A stretch of DNA of 64,000 nt from JAYYZW01 sp965217605 (GTDB lineage Bacteria > Pseudomonadota > Gammaproteobacteria > Ga0077536), in assembly GCA_965217605.1 (NCBI GenBank), contig CBDCJB010000004.1, forward strand, positions 530,076 through 594,075, written 5' to 3'. This document shows, piece by piece, positions 25,985 to 35,930 of this stretch (positions are counted from its first letter, which is position 1; the number at the start of each line of letters is the position of its first letter). The notes under the pieces were generated by a model. That model was not told the origin of the DNA. It searched no databases and saw only the letters and a program-made list of their open reading frames with translations. The position numbers were made by a program, and so were the translations under genes.

Positions 25985-27133
25985 TCATAAGCCCAGCATA
26001 CCGGCGACGATATTGCGCTGAATGTCTGAGGTCCCCGCATAGATGGTGCCGCCGACGGCGTCGCGCAGATCGCGTTCGATGCCCGCTTCGGTCATGTAAC
26101 CCTTACCGCCGTGGATGCGGATGGCATCGAGGCTCGACTGGACGAAGCATTCGCTCAGATGAAGCTTCAGCAGCGCCGCTTCCGTCATGACGCTCCGCCC
26201 CTGCTGTTTGAGCCACGCGACCTTGTAGAGCATCAGGCGCGAGGTCTCAAACCGCAGCTTCATATCGACGATGCGGTGGGACACGGCCTGAAATTTTCCG
26301 ATTGGCTGACCAAACTGCCGCCGTTCGCGTGCGTAATCGATGCATTCCTCGAGCTGACGTTCCATCGCACCGAGCTGGCTGGCGAGAATGCAGCAGCGCT
26401 CCCATTCGAGCGAATTCGTCGACAGACTCACGCCCGCGCCCTCCGGTCCCAGCCGGTTCTCGCTTGGCACGAAACAGTTCTCGAAATACAACTCGCCCAT
26501 CGGCACGGTACGCAGACCCATCTTGTCGCGCGCCGGGCTCGCGGTTATTCCCGGGCTGGCGCACTCGACGAGGAAAGCGGTCACGCCCCACCTGCCGAGT
26601 TCCGGATCCAAGGTCGCGAAGACCAGCGCGAGATCGGCGACGGGTCCAAGCGAGATATAGTGTTTCATTCCGTTCAACAGATAGCCGCCCTCGGTCGGCT
26701 CGGCGCGCGCCGTCATGCTGAACACGTCCGAACCCGTTTCAGGCTCGGTGATCGCATGCGCGCCGATCGAGTCTCCCGAACACATGGGCGGCAGATACTT
26801 GGTCTTTTGCAGGTCCGTCCCGAACTGCGCGATAGGCAGTTGCACGGTCCACATCTGAGCGTTGAGCGCGAAGGTCAGCCCGTTGTCGCGACACCCGCGG
26901 CCCATGCCCTCCATGGCCAGCATGGCGGTAGGGAAATCGGTGTCCACGCCGCCGTTGAATTGCGTGGGAACCGACAGGCCAAGGATCCCGAATCGGGCGC
27001 ATTTGTTCCAGTGCTCGCGAGAAAACTCCGCCTGCCGGTCGCGGTCGACCAGGCCGTCATTCAACTCCTGTTCGGCGAACGCGATCACACGTTGCTTGTA
27101 GGCGAGTTGCTCTTCAGTCCAGTCAAAATCCAT
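25985..27133 (-). CDS. Acyl-CoA dehydrogenase-like (possible aminoacyl-carrier dehydrogenase)
   Basis: The 382-residue flavoprotein has the family signatures AITEPETGSDVFSMTARAEP and HGGKGYMTEAGIERDLRDAV...YAGTSDIQRNI. The glutamate of short- and medium-chain enzymes (IYEGT) is Ala here. LEWERCCILA instead carries a Glu where isovaleryl-CoA dehydrogenase has its base, as in prolyl-PCP dehydrogenases. Regions such as GMGRGCRDNGLTFALNAQ resemble PigA/PltE. It should oxidise a carrier-bound acyl or aminoacyl group. It is 13 bp upstream of the adenylation gene. Confidence 0.88.
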   Translation of the reverse strand: MDFDWTEEQLAYKQRVIAFAEQELNDGLVDRDRQAEFSREHWNKCARFGILGLSVPTQFNGGVDTDFPTAMLAMEGMGRGCRDNGLTFALNAQMWTVQLPIAQFGTDLQKTKYLPPMCSGDSIGAHAITEPETGSDVFSMTARAEPTEGGYLLNGMKHYISLGPVADLALVFATLDPELGRWGVTAFLVECASPGITASPARDKMGLRTVPMGELYFENCFVPSENRLGPEGAGVSLSTNSLEWERCCILASQLGAMERQLEECIDYARERRQFGQPIGKFQAVSHRIVDMKLRFETSRLMLYKVAWLKQQGRSVMTEAALLKLHLSECFVQSSLDAIRIHGGKGYMTEAGIERDLRDAVGGTIYAGTSDIQRNIVAGMLGL

Positions 27134-27189
27134 ATTCGGAGCCCTCCGGTCATGCGGCGTCTGGATGTGCTAAGGATAATCGACCTAAA

Positions 27190-28401
27190 TTAGCCCCGAT
27201 CGAATCCGAACATTCTGAGAACCTCCCACAGAATGGATCCGGCCGGCAGGTCCACCTCGAAAGCGCGTTCGATGAACCAGTACATCGAGACCATGATCAA
27301 CGCTATCGCGCCGCCCTTGATGAGGTATCGCGAGTAGGTAGACCAGTTGCGCGCAATAAAAAGCGCCGGAAACAGGACGCAAACGATCGCGACCTGCCCG
27401 ACTTCCACGCCCACATTGAATCCGAGCAGCGAATGCACGAGGTAGTTGGGCGGGATACCGATCTCGCCCAGCACGCTCGCGAAGCCGAAGCCGTGAAACA
27501 GTCCGAAGCCGAATACGACCAGGTAGATGTAGCCGCGAAACAACGGCAGCAGGATATCGAGCGCGGCGATGGCGATAGAGGCGGCGATGATCGATTCAAC
27601 CAGCCGCGACGGCAGGATCACCATTTCCATCGCGGCCAAGCTCAACGTAAGCGTGTGCGCAACGGTGAACAGCGTCACGATCGCGACGACGGTCCACAAC
27701 GCCGGACGAAAACCGGAAACCGGCTCCCAGTATCCCGACGGCCGTCGCAGTACGGACGGCAACAAAAGCGCCAGCAAGAAAAGGACGTGATCGATTCCAA
27801 TCCAGATGTGATGCATGCCGAGTTGCAGCATCGCGATAAAGCCGCGAAGCACCGACGAGGCTGAAAGATCGACCGTCTGCCGTCGATCCGTGGGCGTGAA
27901 TATCAGCGACACTTGTGCTTCGTTGTCGAAGGTGCCGGCCTTCCAGTTGTTTTCGACGACGAGAAAACCGCGGTGCTCGGGGACGGCATCGAAGGCGATT
28001 CGGTAATCAATTTCGATGGATTCGGGTGGTTCCGAAAGTTCATCGAGTGCGAAATGGAATACGGCGTATTGCGCCGGATCCAAGGTTAGAAGCTCGTGGT
28101 GCTTCAATCGGAGCGCTGCCGGCCTGTTGTTGACGGCGAATGAAATGCGCTCGAGCGCGTACGCTTTAATGGTGTTCACGTGTGCTTCGAGATCCGCAGC
28201 GCTTGCGGTGCGGTCTTCTCTGAAGTCGAGGTTCAGCGCCCGGTTTAGATCCGGCAGCGTGAATTCGAAACGCCCGTCGACCGCATCGTCGTAGACGCTC
28301 ACGAAGATGTAACCTTGACCGAGATAATGCGCCGTCGCTTTATCTGACGCCGCGGCGAGTATCAGAGCCGTTAATAGCGTGAGATGGACTTTGTCGATCA
28401 T
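27190..28401 (-). CDS. HupE/UreJ-family membrane protein
   Basis: The 403-residue protein has a signal peptide, an extracytoplasmic domain (about 25-190) and seven or so membrane helices with the HupE/UreJ_2 motif LGMHHIWIGIDHVLFLLALL and HGFGFASVLGEIG. Family members are linked to nickel or cobalt handling, but long forms like this one have no proven substrate. It overlaps the upstream phosphopantetheinyl transferase gene by four bases and precedes the dehydrogenase by 56 bp, so it is in the same operon. Confidence 0.85.
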   Translation of the reverse strand: MIDKVHLTLLTALILAAASDKATAHYLGQGYIFVSVYDDAVDGRFEFTLPDLNRALNLDFREDRTASAADLEAHVNTIKAYALERISFAVNNRPAALRLKHHELLTLDPAQYAVFHFALDELSEPPESIEIDYRIAFDAVPEHRGFLVVENNWKAGTFDNEAQVSLIFTPTDRRQTVDLSASSVLRGFIAMLQLGMHHIWIGIDHVLFLLALLLPSVLRRPSGYWEPVSGFRPALWTVVAIVTLFTVAHTLTLSLAAMEMVILPSRLVESIIAASIAIAALDILLPLFRGYIYLVVFGFGLFHGFGFASVLGEIGIPPNYLVHSLLGFNVGVEVGQVAIVCVLFPALFIARNWSTYSRYLIKGGAIALIMVSMYWFIERAFEVDLPAGSILWEVLRMFGFDRG

Positions 28402-29117
28402 CGGTACTTCAGCACGATGCGCGGCACGCGATCAGAGCGTAGCGCCACTGCACCAACGTAATCGGCTGCGGCATCGATATGGTGTAGCGACCAGCGACGG
28501 CCATCTTCGTCATGAACCGGGCATTTCCGCATCAACGCCGGGCCGTCCGGCTCGAGCGAGACTTCGAATCCGTCGAGTGGCATCGCGAGGCCCGCGCCAG
28601 TGGCTTTGATGACTGCTTCCTTGCGGGTCCAGCAGTTCAGGAATCCGCGAATCCAGCTAGCGCGGGGCAGGGCATTCAGCGCACGCCGTTCACCCGGGGC
28701 GAAGAAGCGCGCGGCGACGTCGTCAGCGTCGGGAATTGCCCGCAATCGTTCGATGTCGACGCCGATCGGCGCGAGACTGGTCACGCCGATCATGGCCATC
28801 GCGTCCGCATGCGACAGGTTGAAGTGAACGGGTGGATGCGCGCCAGCGAGACGGGGTTTGCCGTTACCCTCATAGTCGAAACGGAGCGTGTCCGCAGAGA
28901 GCGATACGCATTGTGATAACAGATGCCGCAGCATGGCGCGGGCGAACGACCAGCGGCGTGCGTCAAGCGGGCGCTTGAAACGCCGCGCCCGCGCGCGTTC
29001 GTTATCATCGAGGACTGCGGTGCGTTCTTCGAACAGCGCATCGCCGACGTCGAGGGCGACGCACCAGATCCCTATCTCAGCGCCGCCGGGGATCCGGGTG
29101 TCAACGCACGATGCCAA
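28398..29117 (-). CDS. Sfp-type 4'-phosphopantetheinyl transferase
   Basis: The 239-residue enzyme attaches phosphopantetheine from CoA to carrier-protein serines. Signatures are FNLSHADAMAMIGVT, PIGVDIERLR (magnesium-binding Asp and Glu) and WTRKEAVIKATGAGL. It heads the operon with HupE, dehydrogenase, adenylation enzyme and carrier protein, and could also modify the ACP domain of the fusion protein at 21220. The length is normal for the broad-specificity Sfp group. Confidence 0.92.
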   Translation of the reverse strand: MASCVDTRIPGGAEIGIWCVALDVGDALFEERTAVLDDNERARARRFKRPLDARRWSFARAMLRHLLSQCVSLSADTLRFDYEGNGKPRLAGAHPPVHFNLSHADAMAMIGVTSLAPIGVDIERLRAIPDADDVAARFFAPGERRALNALPRASWIRGFLNCWTRKEAVIKATGAGLAMPLDGFEVSLEPDGPALMRKCPVHDEDGRRWSLHHIDAAADYVGAVALRSDRVPRIVLKYR

Positions 29118-29132
29118 ACGCCCGTCCGGCGG

Positions 29133-29387
29133 CTACAGCGGTCTCGTCGAACGGCGCATAGGGATTCTTCGGATCCGACGCCGCGGATTCGAGTTCGACC
29201 TCGCCGCCGACGCCAGAGCGCCGACCGCCAGCGAGGTGGCTGTACACAGGATTTGACTGGATCGCACGACAGTTCCGAGGGACTCGACCGTAATCGAGGG
29301 TCCGCCGATTCTAAGCGATCGCGCGCGCTCGGCGAAGGAACGGCTCGTGTTCGTGTCGACGCCGTAGACGAAAACGCGTGTATTCAC
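29133..29387 (-). pseudogene. Possible ornithine cyclodeaminase-like remnant
   Basis: The frame reads VFVYGVDTNTSRSFAERARS, then SITVESLGTVVRSSQILCTA and TS, which is like the NAD-binding part of ornithine cyclodeaminase/mu-crystallin proteins. Similarity stops at about 29250, and another frame then runs to a stop near 29113. No catalytic part is present. The remaining 200 bp before the carboxylase gene show no other feature. Confidence 0.25.
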
Positions 29388-29593
29388 TGGGCTTGTTTAG
29401 ACTTTTTCCTGGCTGCTAACGCCTAATGGAGCTCTGTTCGAATTGAATCGAAAACGGTTCATGCACGCCTACGTTCCGTTGAATGTTTCACAATCTATTA
29501 CAAGTCCACAGCGCACGAGGTGTAGCGAGTAGCGGCAACGGTGGCGCGACGGCGTCGGATATACTGGCGGGGACCGCCCTACAGGAATCACGC

Positions 29594-31423
29594 ATGTCGA
29601 CCCGAACAGTGGTTATCACGGCGCCGATGCGCGCGAGCGTGGTCAGCATCGATGTTGCGCCGGGCGCCGACATCAGGCCCGGCCAGCAGGTCGCCGTGCT
29701 CGAGGCGATGAAGATGCACCACGTCGTCGAGGCCCATGCCAGCGGCACGGTGACCGACATCCCCGTCGCGGTCGACGACGTCGTCGACGAGAACGACGCG
29801 CTGGTGATCTTGGCGTCCGTGGACCACGCTGCCGAAGCGATCCAATCTTCCAGCACGATGGACCTGCACGCGCCGCGCGCGGATCTCGATGAAGTACGTG
29901 CGCGTCATGCGCGTGGCACGGACGCCGCGCGTGCCGACGCGGTCGCGAAGCGGCGTAAGATCGGCGCGCGAACGGCCCGGGAAAACGTCGAGGACCTCTG
30001 CGACCCCGGCAGCTTCATCGAATACGGCGCCTTGGCGATCGCCGCACAGCGCCGTCGCCGATCGCTCGACGACCTCATGGACAACACCCCGGCGGACGGC
30101 ATGATCGCCGGCTTCGGTACGGTCAATGCAGGTGATTTCGGCGTTGACGCGTGCCGCTGTGCGGTCTTCGCTTACGACTACACGGTGCTGGCAGGCACGC
30201 AGGGCCATACCAATCACAAGAAGAAAGACCGACTCTTCGAGCTGGCCGAACAATGGGAGACCCCGGCCGTCTTCTTCACCGAGGGCGGCGGCGGGCGGCC
30301 GGGCGATGTCGACACCGATGATCTGATCATGAGCTGGCTCGACATCAAAACCTTTGCGACGTGACCGAAGTTGAGTGGCATCGCGCCCCGCATCGCGGTC
30401 AATGCCGGGCGTTGTTTTGCGGGTAACGCCGTCATCTTCGGATGCGCCGACATCACGATCGCCACCGCCAATTCGAATATCGGGCTGGCGGGGCCCGCGA
30501 TGATCGAAGGCGGTGGCCTCGGCCATTTCGCCCCTGAAGATATCGGGCCGATGGACGTACAGACCGCCAACGGGGTGGTGGATATCGCCTGCGATGATGA
30601 GGCGCATGCGACCGCCGTTGCGCGCCAGACGCTCGGCTACTTTCAAGGTGTGCTCGAGGACTGGACCGCGGGCGATCAACGGCGCTTGCGGCACTTGATC
30701 CCCGAAGATCGGCTGCGCGTCTACGACATGCGCGCGGTCGTCCAGGCGTTGGCGGACGAGGGCTCCGTCGTCGAAATGCGCCGTGACTACGGCGTCGGTT
30801 TGATCACGGCGCTGATACGCGTCGAAGGCCGACCATTCGGACTCATCGCCAACGACCCGCGGCATTTGGGTGGCGCGATCGACGGCGACGGCGGTGAAAA
30901 GGGCGGACGCTTCCTGCAGTTGTGCGACGCCTACGGCTTACCGGTCATTTCGCTGTGCGATACGCCGGGCTTCATGGTCGGACCCGACAGCGAGAAAACG
31001 GCGGCCGTGCGGCGCGGGTCGCGGCTGATCCTCGCGAGTGCGAATCTTTCGGTGCCGCTGTTCGCGGTGGTCGTGCGCAAGGGTTACGGGCTCGGGGCGC
31101 AGGCCATGGCCGGCGGCAGTCTGCATCAGCCGTTCTTTACCATCGCCTGGCCGACCGCGGAGCTGGGTCCGATGGGCCTGGAAGGCGCAGTACAGTTGGG
31201 TTTTCGCAAGGAGCTCGAAGCCGAACCGGACGCGGACGCGCGCAAGGCGCTCTATGAAAAGCTGGTCGCGGGCATGTACGAGAAGGGCAAGGCGGTGTCG
31301 GTCGCATCCGCCTTCGAGGTCGATGCCGTCATCGATCCGATCGAAACGCGCGCCTGGTTGCTGCGCGGCCTGCAGTCCAGCGGGCGGCGCTCGAGGCGGC
31401 GGCGATTCGTCGACGTGTGGTAG
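29594..31423 (+). pseudogene. Biotin carrier-carboxyltransferase fusion with an in-frame TGA
   Basis: The ATG at 29594 follows AGGAA. Residues 1-70 are a biotinyl domain with VLEAMKMHHVVEA. The rest is an acyl-CoA carboxyltransferase of the AccD/PccB type (NHKKKDRLFELAEQWETPAV; later GPAMIEGGGLGHFAPEDIGP and LCDTPGFMVGPDSEKTAAV). A TGA at 30362-30364 stands where the conserved TFATWPKLSGIAPR has tryptophan (TGG); the frame is otherwise open for 609 codons. Translation could restart at TTG 30371, but a split enzyme is unlikely to work. It is a pseudogene by one substitution, or a sequence error. The biotin carboxylase gene is not in view. Confidence 0.85.
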
Positions 31424-31500
31424 GCGACGACACCTCAAGAAATCTCCGTTTCCGCCGATAGCCCTCGCCGTATCGTCCAAAGCGAGGAACAACAATAAGC

Positions 31501-32340
31501 GTGAAAGCGAGAGAGCTCGTCGACGGCAGCCTGGAGCTTGTCAGCCTCCCCGATGTATATCTCCGCGTGAAATCGGTATTGGACGCGCCGGAATCCTGCG
31601 CGGCCGATATGGCGCGGGCGATTGAGACTGATCCGAACATGACGGCACGGCTGCTGCGTATGGCAAACAGCCCATTCTTCGGTTTCGCGGCGAACGTCGA
31701 CATGACGGCGCGCGCCGTGAGTCTGTTGGGCACCCTACAGATCCACGATCTCATGCTCGCGACCTCGGTCGCGTCCATGTTCTCGGGTGTACGCAGTGAT
31801 GTGCTCAACGTCGCGGATTTCTGGGAGGACAGCGTGCGACGCGGCGTGGCGTCGAAGCTATTGGCGGCGCACTGCAACGTGCTCAACGCCGAGCGCGTGT
31901 TCCTGGCGGGTTTGCTGGGCCATATCGGCAAGATGGTCATCGCAATAAAGGCGCCCGGGTTCTTGCAAGAGGCCGCTCAAGCGGCGCGCTTGCGGGGCCA
32001 GGAGTTGCATCTCGTTCAGCGCGAGATGTTCGGTTTGGATTACGCGGAAGTCGGCGCTGAGCTACTCAAGGCCTGGCGTTTGCCGGCGTCTTTGGAGGAA
32101 CCCGTACGGTACCAAAATACGCCGGAGGATGCCCAGTCCTACGCCGTAGAGGCGGCGATCGTACACATCGCGTCCCGCATCGCGCCGGCTGAGCTGTCGC
32201 CCGATCCGCCGCCATTACGCGCTGACGTCATTCCCCTCATGACGCTCGACCACAACGGCATCGATGAAGTCAGGGGACAACTCGATCAACGCACCACTGA
32301 GGCGCTGGCACTATTGTTTCCGGTACGTAAATCAGCTTGA
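31501..32340 (+). CDS. HDOD-domain signalling protein
   Basis: The GTG at 31501 gives 279 residues. The HDOD fold is seen from LVSLPDVYLRVKSVLDAPES through TDPNMTARLLRMANSPFFGF, AVSLLGTLQIHDLMLATSVA and FLAGLLGHIGKMV. HDOD proteins are HD-GYP relatives without the catalytic metal site and act as scaffolds in c-di-GMP, motility or stress pathways. It lies just before the PAS-GGDEF-EAL gene in the same direction, which supports a signalling link. A second HDOD gene is at 41642. Confidence 0.88.
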   Translation: MKARELVDGSLELVSLPDVYLRVKSVLDAPESCAADMARAIETDPNMTARLLRMANSPFFGFAANVDMTARAVSLLGTLQIHDLMLATSVASMFSGVRSDVLNVADFWEDSVRRGVASKLLAAHCNVLNAERVFLAGLLGHIGKMVIAIKAPGFLQEAAQAARLRGQELHLVQREMFGLDYAEVGAELLKAWRLPASLEEPVRYQNTPEDAQSYAVEAAIVHIASRIAPAELSPDPPPLRADVIPLMTLDHNGIDEVRGQLDQRTTEALALLFPVRKSA

Positions 32341-32435
32341 TGTTAAATTTCTATAAATTTCAGATCTTGCTAAACATTTGACGAATCCTGGCCGATAATT
32401 CTTAAGATAGCCAGAACGAGGGCCCGCCCAGCCGC

Positions 32436-35400
32436 ATGTCACCGCCCGGCGCTAAATTCGGTTCTCAGTCCGTCAAGGTTCCCCTCGACAACAGCTGGCC
32501 CGGTATACGCGAGCAGCTCGCGGAGCGGATACCTCGGTTTTCATTTCCTTTCCCGTTCCGGACCTCGTCGCACGAGCCCGTCGAACGGGGCGGCTACACG
32601 GAACACATCGTCCAGAACTCACCTTCCCTGATCGCGAGTATCTCGCCCGACGGTTCGACTATCTCGATCAACGACGCCGGTTGCCGCATCACCGGTTATA
32701 CCCGCAAGGAGATCATCGGCAAGAATTGGTGGTCGACGATTTACGCCGGCGAAAAGTACAAGCAAATAGATCAGCTCATCATCGATTTCGAACGCGACGG
32801 TTGGATTCACGACTACGAACTCGAAATCGAGACCAAGTCTGGTGAGACCCGCATCATCTGCTGGACGTCAGTCAACCGGTTTGACGAGAACGGCAACTTG
32901 CTGGAGATCATCGGCATCGGCGATGACGTCACCGAGCGCAAGCGTGCCGAGGCGGAATTGATCGCGAGTGAGGCGCGGCTGGAAGAAGCCCAGCAGATCG
33001 CGAATCTCGGCAGTTGGGAATTCGATCTAGTCAACGATCAAATTTGGATGTCCAAGGCGTTGGTCGCCATTCTCGAACTCGATCACGATCACGAACGCAA
33101 GATGGAATGCTACGAGGACTTACTCGCGTTAGTGCACCCCGACGATCGTGAAATTCTCGATAAGGCATTTACGCTGCATCGGGAGGGCAAGCAGCCCTAC
33201 GACATTACTTCCCGCTTCAGGGTGACCGCGTCAAATTCATAAGAGCCCGATGCGAAACGCTATACGACGAAGAGGGCAAAGCCATCCGCTCCATCGGTAC
33301 CTCGCAAGACGTGACCAAGGAGATTGAACAGGAAGAACAGCTTCACCGCACGCTCGAAGAAACCAGGACGCTCAAGGAGTATACCGATCATATCGTCCAG
33401 GAATCGCCATCGTTCATCGTCGGCGTCGACGACAACGGCAGCACCGTTTCGATCAATGATACGGGATGTAGGATCGGCGGCTACAGGCGCGACGAGATCA
33501 TCGGCCGAAATTTCTGGCGGACGTTCTTCCCCGGAGAACGATTCGTGGAAGCCAAGAAGCTGTTTAAGTATTTACACGAGCACGGCGGCGTAAACGATTA
33601 CGAGATGAATTTGGTAACTAAGGATGGAGAATCGCGAATCATGTCGTGGGCTTCGGTCAACCGATATGACGAGACCGGCAACGTGCTCGAGCATATCGCC
33701 GTCGGCGAGGACATCACCGAGCGTAAGAAAGCCGAAGCTGAACTGATCGCCAGTGAAGCGCGCCTAGAAGAGGCGCAACGAATCGCCCATGTCGGCAGCT
33801 GGCAGCTCGATCTGGTGGCCGATCGTTACTCGTTCTCGAACGAAGCCGTGACTATTCTCGAAATCGACACGGTTCGAAAATTGAATCGTTACGAGAATTT
33901 CATCAATCTGGTCCACCCCGACGATCGGGAAGCCACGGATCGGGCTTGGATAGAACACCGGGAATTGGGACGGCCGTACGATGTGACCTATCGATTGATG
34001 TTTCCTGATGACCGCATCAAACATCTACACGTTCGGTGTGACATCGTTTACGGCGAAGGCGGCGAGCCCAAGCATGCGATCGGGACGGTTCAGGACGTTA
34101 CAGAGGACGTCGAACGGAAAGAACAACTCCGTCGGAATTTCGAGGAGACCCGGGCGCTTAAGGAATATACCGCGCACATCGTTCAGAATTCGCCGTCGTA
34201 TATCGTCGGCATCGATTCCGATGGTATCTGCGTGTCGGTCAACGATGCCGGATGCCGGATGCCGGATCAGCGGTTATACGCGTGAAGAACTGATTGGGAA
34301 GAACATCTGGACTATTAACTATCCTGGAGAAAAGTACGCGCAGGTCGAGCGGCTTTTCCGGATATTCGAGATTTCCGAGTCCGTTAAGGACTACGAAATG
34401 ACGATCGAAACCAAGAGTGGCGAGTCGCGCGACATTTCGTGGACCTCGATCAATCGCTATGACGACGAGGGCAAGCTGCTCGAGGTCATAGGCGTCGGTC
34501 AGGACATTACCGAGCTCAAACGATCGCAGGCGGAACTCGAAACCCTCGCCCATCACGATCCCCTCACCGAACTTCCTAATCGACTTTACCTGTCCGTGCG
34601 AATGGACATGGCGCTCGAGCGCGCCAAGCGGCGTTCGACCAGCGGCGCGTTGCTGTTTTTGGACCTCGACCACTTTAAAAACATCAATGACAGCCTGGGG
34701 CATTACGCAGGCGACGAGCTGCTGATGCAGGCCGCTACCCGTTTGAAGGAATGTGTCCGTCAGGAAGATACCGTCGCGCGGATCGGCGGAGACGAATTCA
34801 CGCTCTTGCTGGAGGATGTCAACTCGACCTCCAATGCGATAAGCGCGGCCGAGAAAATCATCAAGGCTTTCGATAAACCGTTCGAATTGCAAGGTCGGGA
34901 GCTTCACATCACTCCGAGCATCGGCATCAGTATGTATCCTCGCGATGGCGAATCGATCGACTTGCTCCTGCGCAATGCCGATGCCGCCATGTACGAAGCC
35001 AAGGAGCAAGGGCGCAATGCATACGCTGTGTATACCGAATCGCTGACAAGTGAAGCTTTGGAACGCATGCAACTTGAACAGAACCTGCGCAAAGCCCTGC
35101 AGAACGACGAATTCGTCCTGTGCTATCAACCGCAGATCGATATGCGCACGGGTGCGGTGATCGGCGCCGAATCTCTGATCCGCTGGCATCATCCGGAGAA
35201 GGGCATGATTCCGCCCAATGACTTCATTCCGATGGCCGAAGAAAGCGGTCTCATCGTTCCCATTGGCGCCTGGGTGCTGTACGAAGCGTGCCGGCAGGCG
35301 AAGATATGGCTGGATGCCGGGCTGCCGTTGCATCGCATGGCCGTAAATATCGCCGGTCCACAGGTGAGCCGCGGCGACCTTATCGCCCTTTGCCGGGAAG

Positions 35401-35837
35401 CGTTGGACATATCGGGACTGCACCCCGAGCATCTGGAGCTCGAAGTGACCGAGGGCTTTATCATGAGCGAAGCTGACGACGCCATCGAGACCCTCGAGGG
35501 TTTGCGCGATCTCGGCGTGTCCTTGAGCGTTGATGATTTCGGCACCGGTTATTCTTCACTCGCCTATCTCAAGCGGCTACCGATCAACAAGATCAAGATC
35601 GATCGTTCATTCGTGCGCGATATTCCCGAGGATGCCGACGACATCGCGATCACACGTGCCGTGATCGCACTCGGTGATAACTTGCGCCTGGAGGTGATCG
35701 CAGAGGGGGTCGAAACGGAAGAGCAACGTACATTCCTCGTCGACGAAGGATGTTTCAAGGGGCAGGGTTATCTTTTCAGTAAACCCTTGCCGCCCGAAGA
35801 ATTCTGCTCATGGGTACTGTCGAAGCTCAATAATTGA
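32436..35837 (+). pseudogene. Multi-PAS GGDEF-EAL protein, two frameshifts
   Basis: Three frames add up to one protein of about 1,130 residues. It holds PAS modules in tandem (YTEHIVQNSPSLIASISPDG; YTDHIVQESPSFIVGVDDNG; YTAHIVQNSPSYIVGIDSDG, alternating with a second PAS type). A GGDEF domain follows with intact RIGGDEF, then an EAL domain (AESLIRWHHP, EVTEGFI, DDFGTGYSS, EGVET). It would make or degrade c-di-GMP in response to PAS ligands. The first break is one missing C near 33229 (FRFQGDRVKF expected). The second is a third copy of ATGCCGG at 34259-34265. PAS modules are internal duplications. Confidence 0.88.
34245..34265 (+). repeat. Three tandem ATGCCGG heptamers inside the PAS-GGDEF-EAL gene
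   Basis: The copies are at 34245-34251, 34252-34258 and 34259-34265. With two copies the protein reads NDAGCRISGYTREE, as in the paralogous PAS units. The third copy shifts the frame and stops translation at 34285. Because seven is not a multiple of three, slippage at this tract would switch the downstream GGDEF-EAL part on or off. Confidence 0.8.
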
Positions 35838-35840
35838 TCG

Positions 35841-35906
35841 TTCGCCCGCAAGCGGGCTCCAACAGAATTAAAACAAAACCCCCGCAGGCGCCCGCTTGCG
35901 GGCGAA
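35841..35906. repeat. REP doublet (REPIN-like inverted pair)
   Basis: TTCGCCCGCAAGCGGGC at 35841-35857 is repeated in inverted orientation as GCCCGCTTGCGGGCGAA at 35890-35906. Each half is itself a palindrome (GCCCGC-AA-GCGGGC). The layout and sequence resemble Pseudomonas-type REP elements placed between genes. It could also end transcription of the upstream gene. Confidence 0.7.
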
Positions 35907-35930
35907 TCAAATACAGCGTAAGAATGCCGG

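Noticed and set aside
25985..27133. Ordinary fatty-acid beta-oxidation acyl-CoA dehydrogenase
   Set aside because: Possible, but no fad genes are nearby, the IYEGT glutamate is replaced and the gene is coupled to an adenylation enzyme and carrier protein.
26111..27193. 360-codon plus-strand ORF
   Set aside because: Antisense shadow of the acyl-CoA dehydrogenase gene.
29588..30865. 425-codon minus-strand ORF
   Set aside because: Complete antisense shadow of the biotin carrier-carboxyltransferase, which has clear domain motifs.
34239..35432. 397-codon minus-strand ORF
   Set aside because: Antisense shadow of the GGDEF-EAL region.
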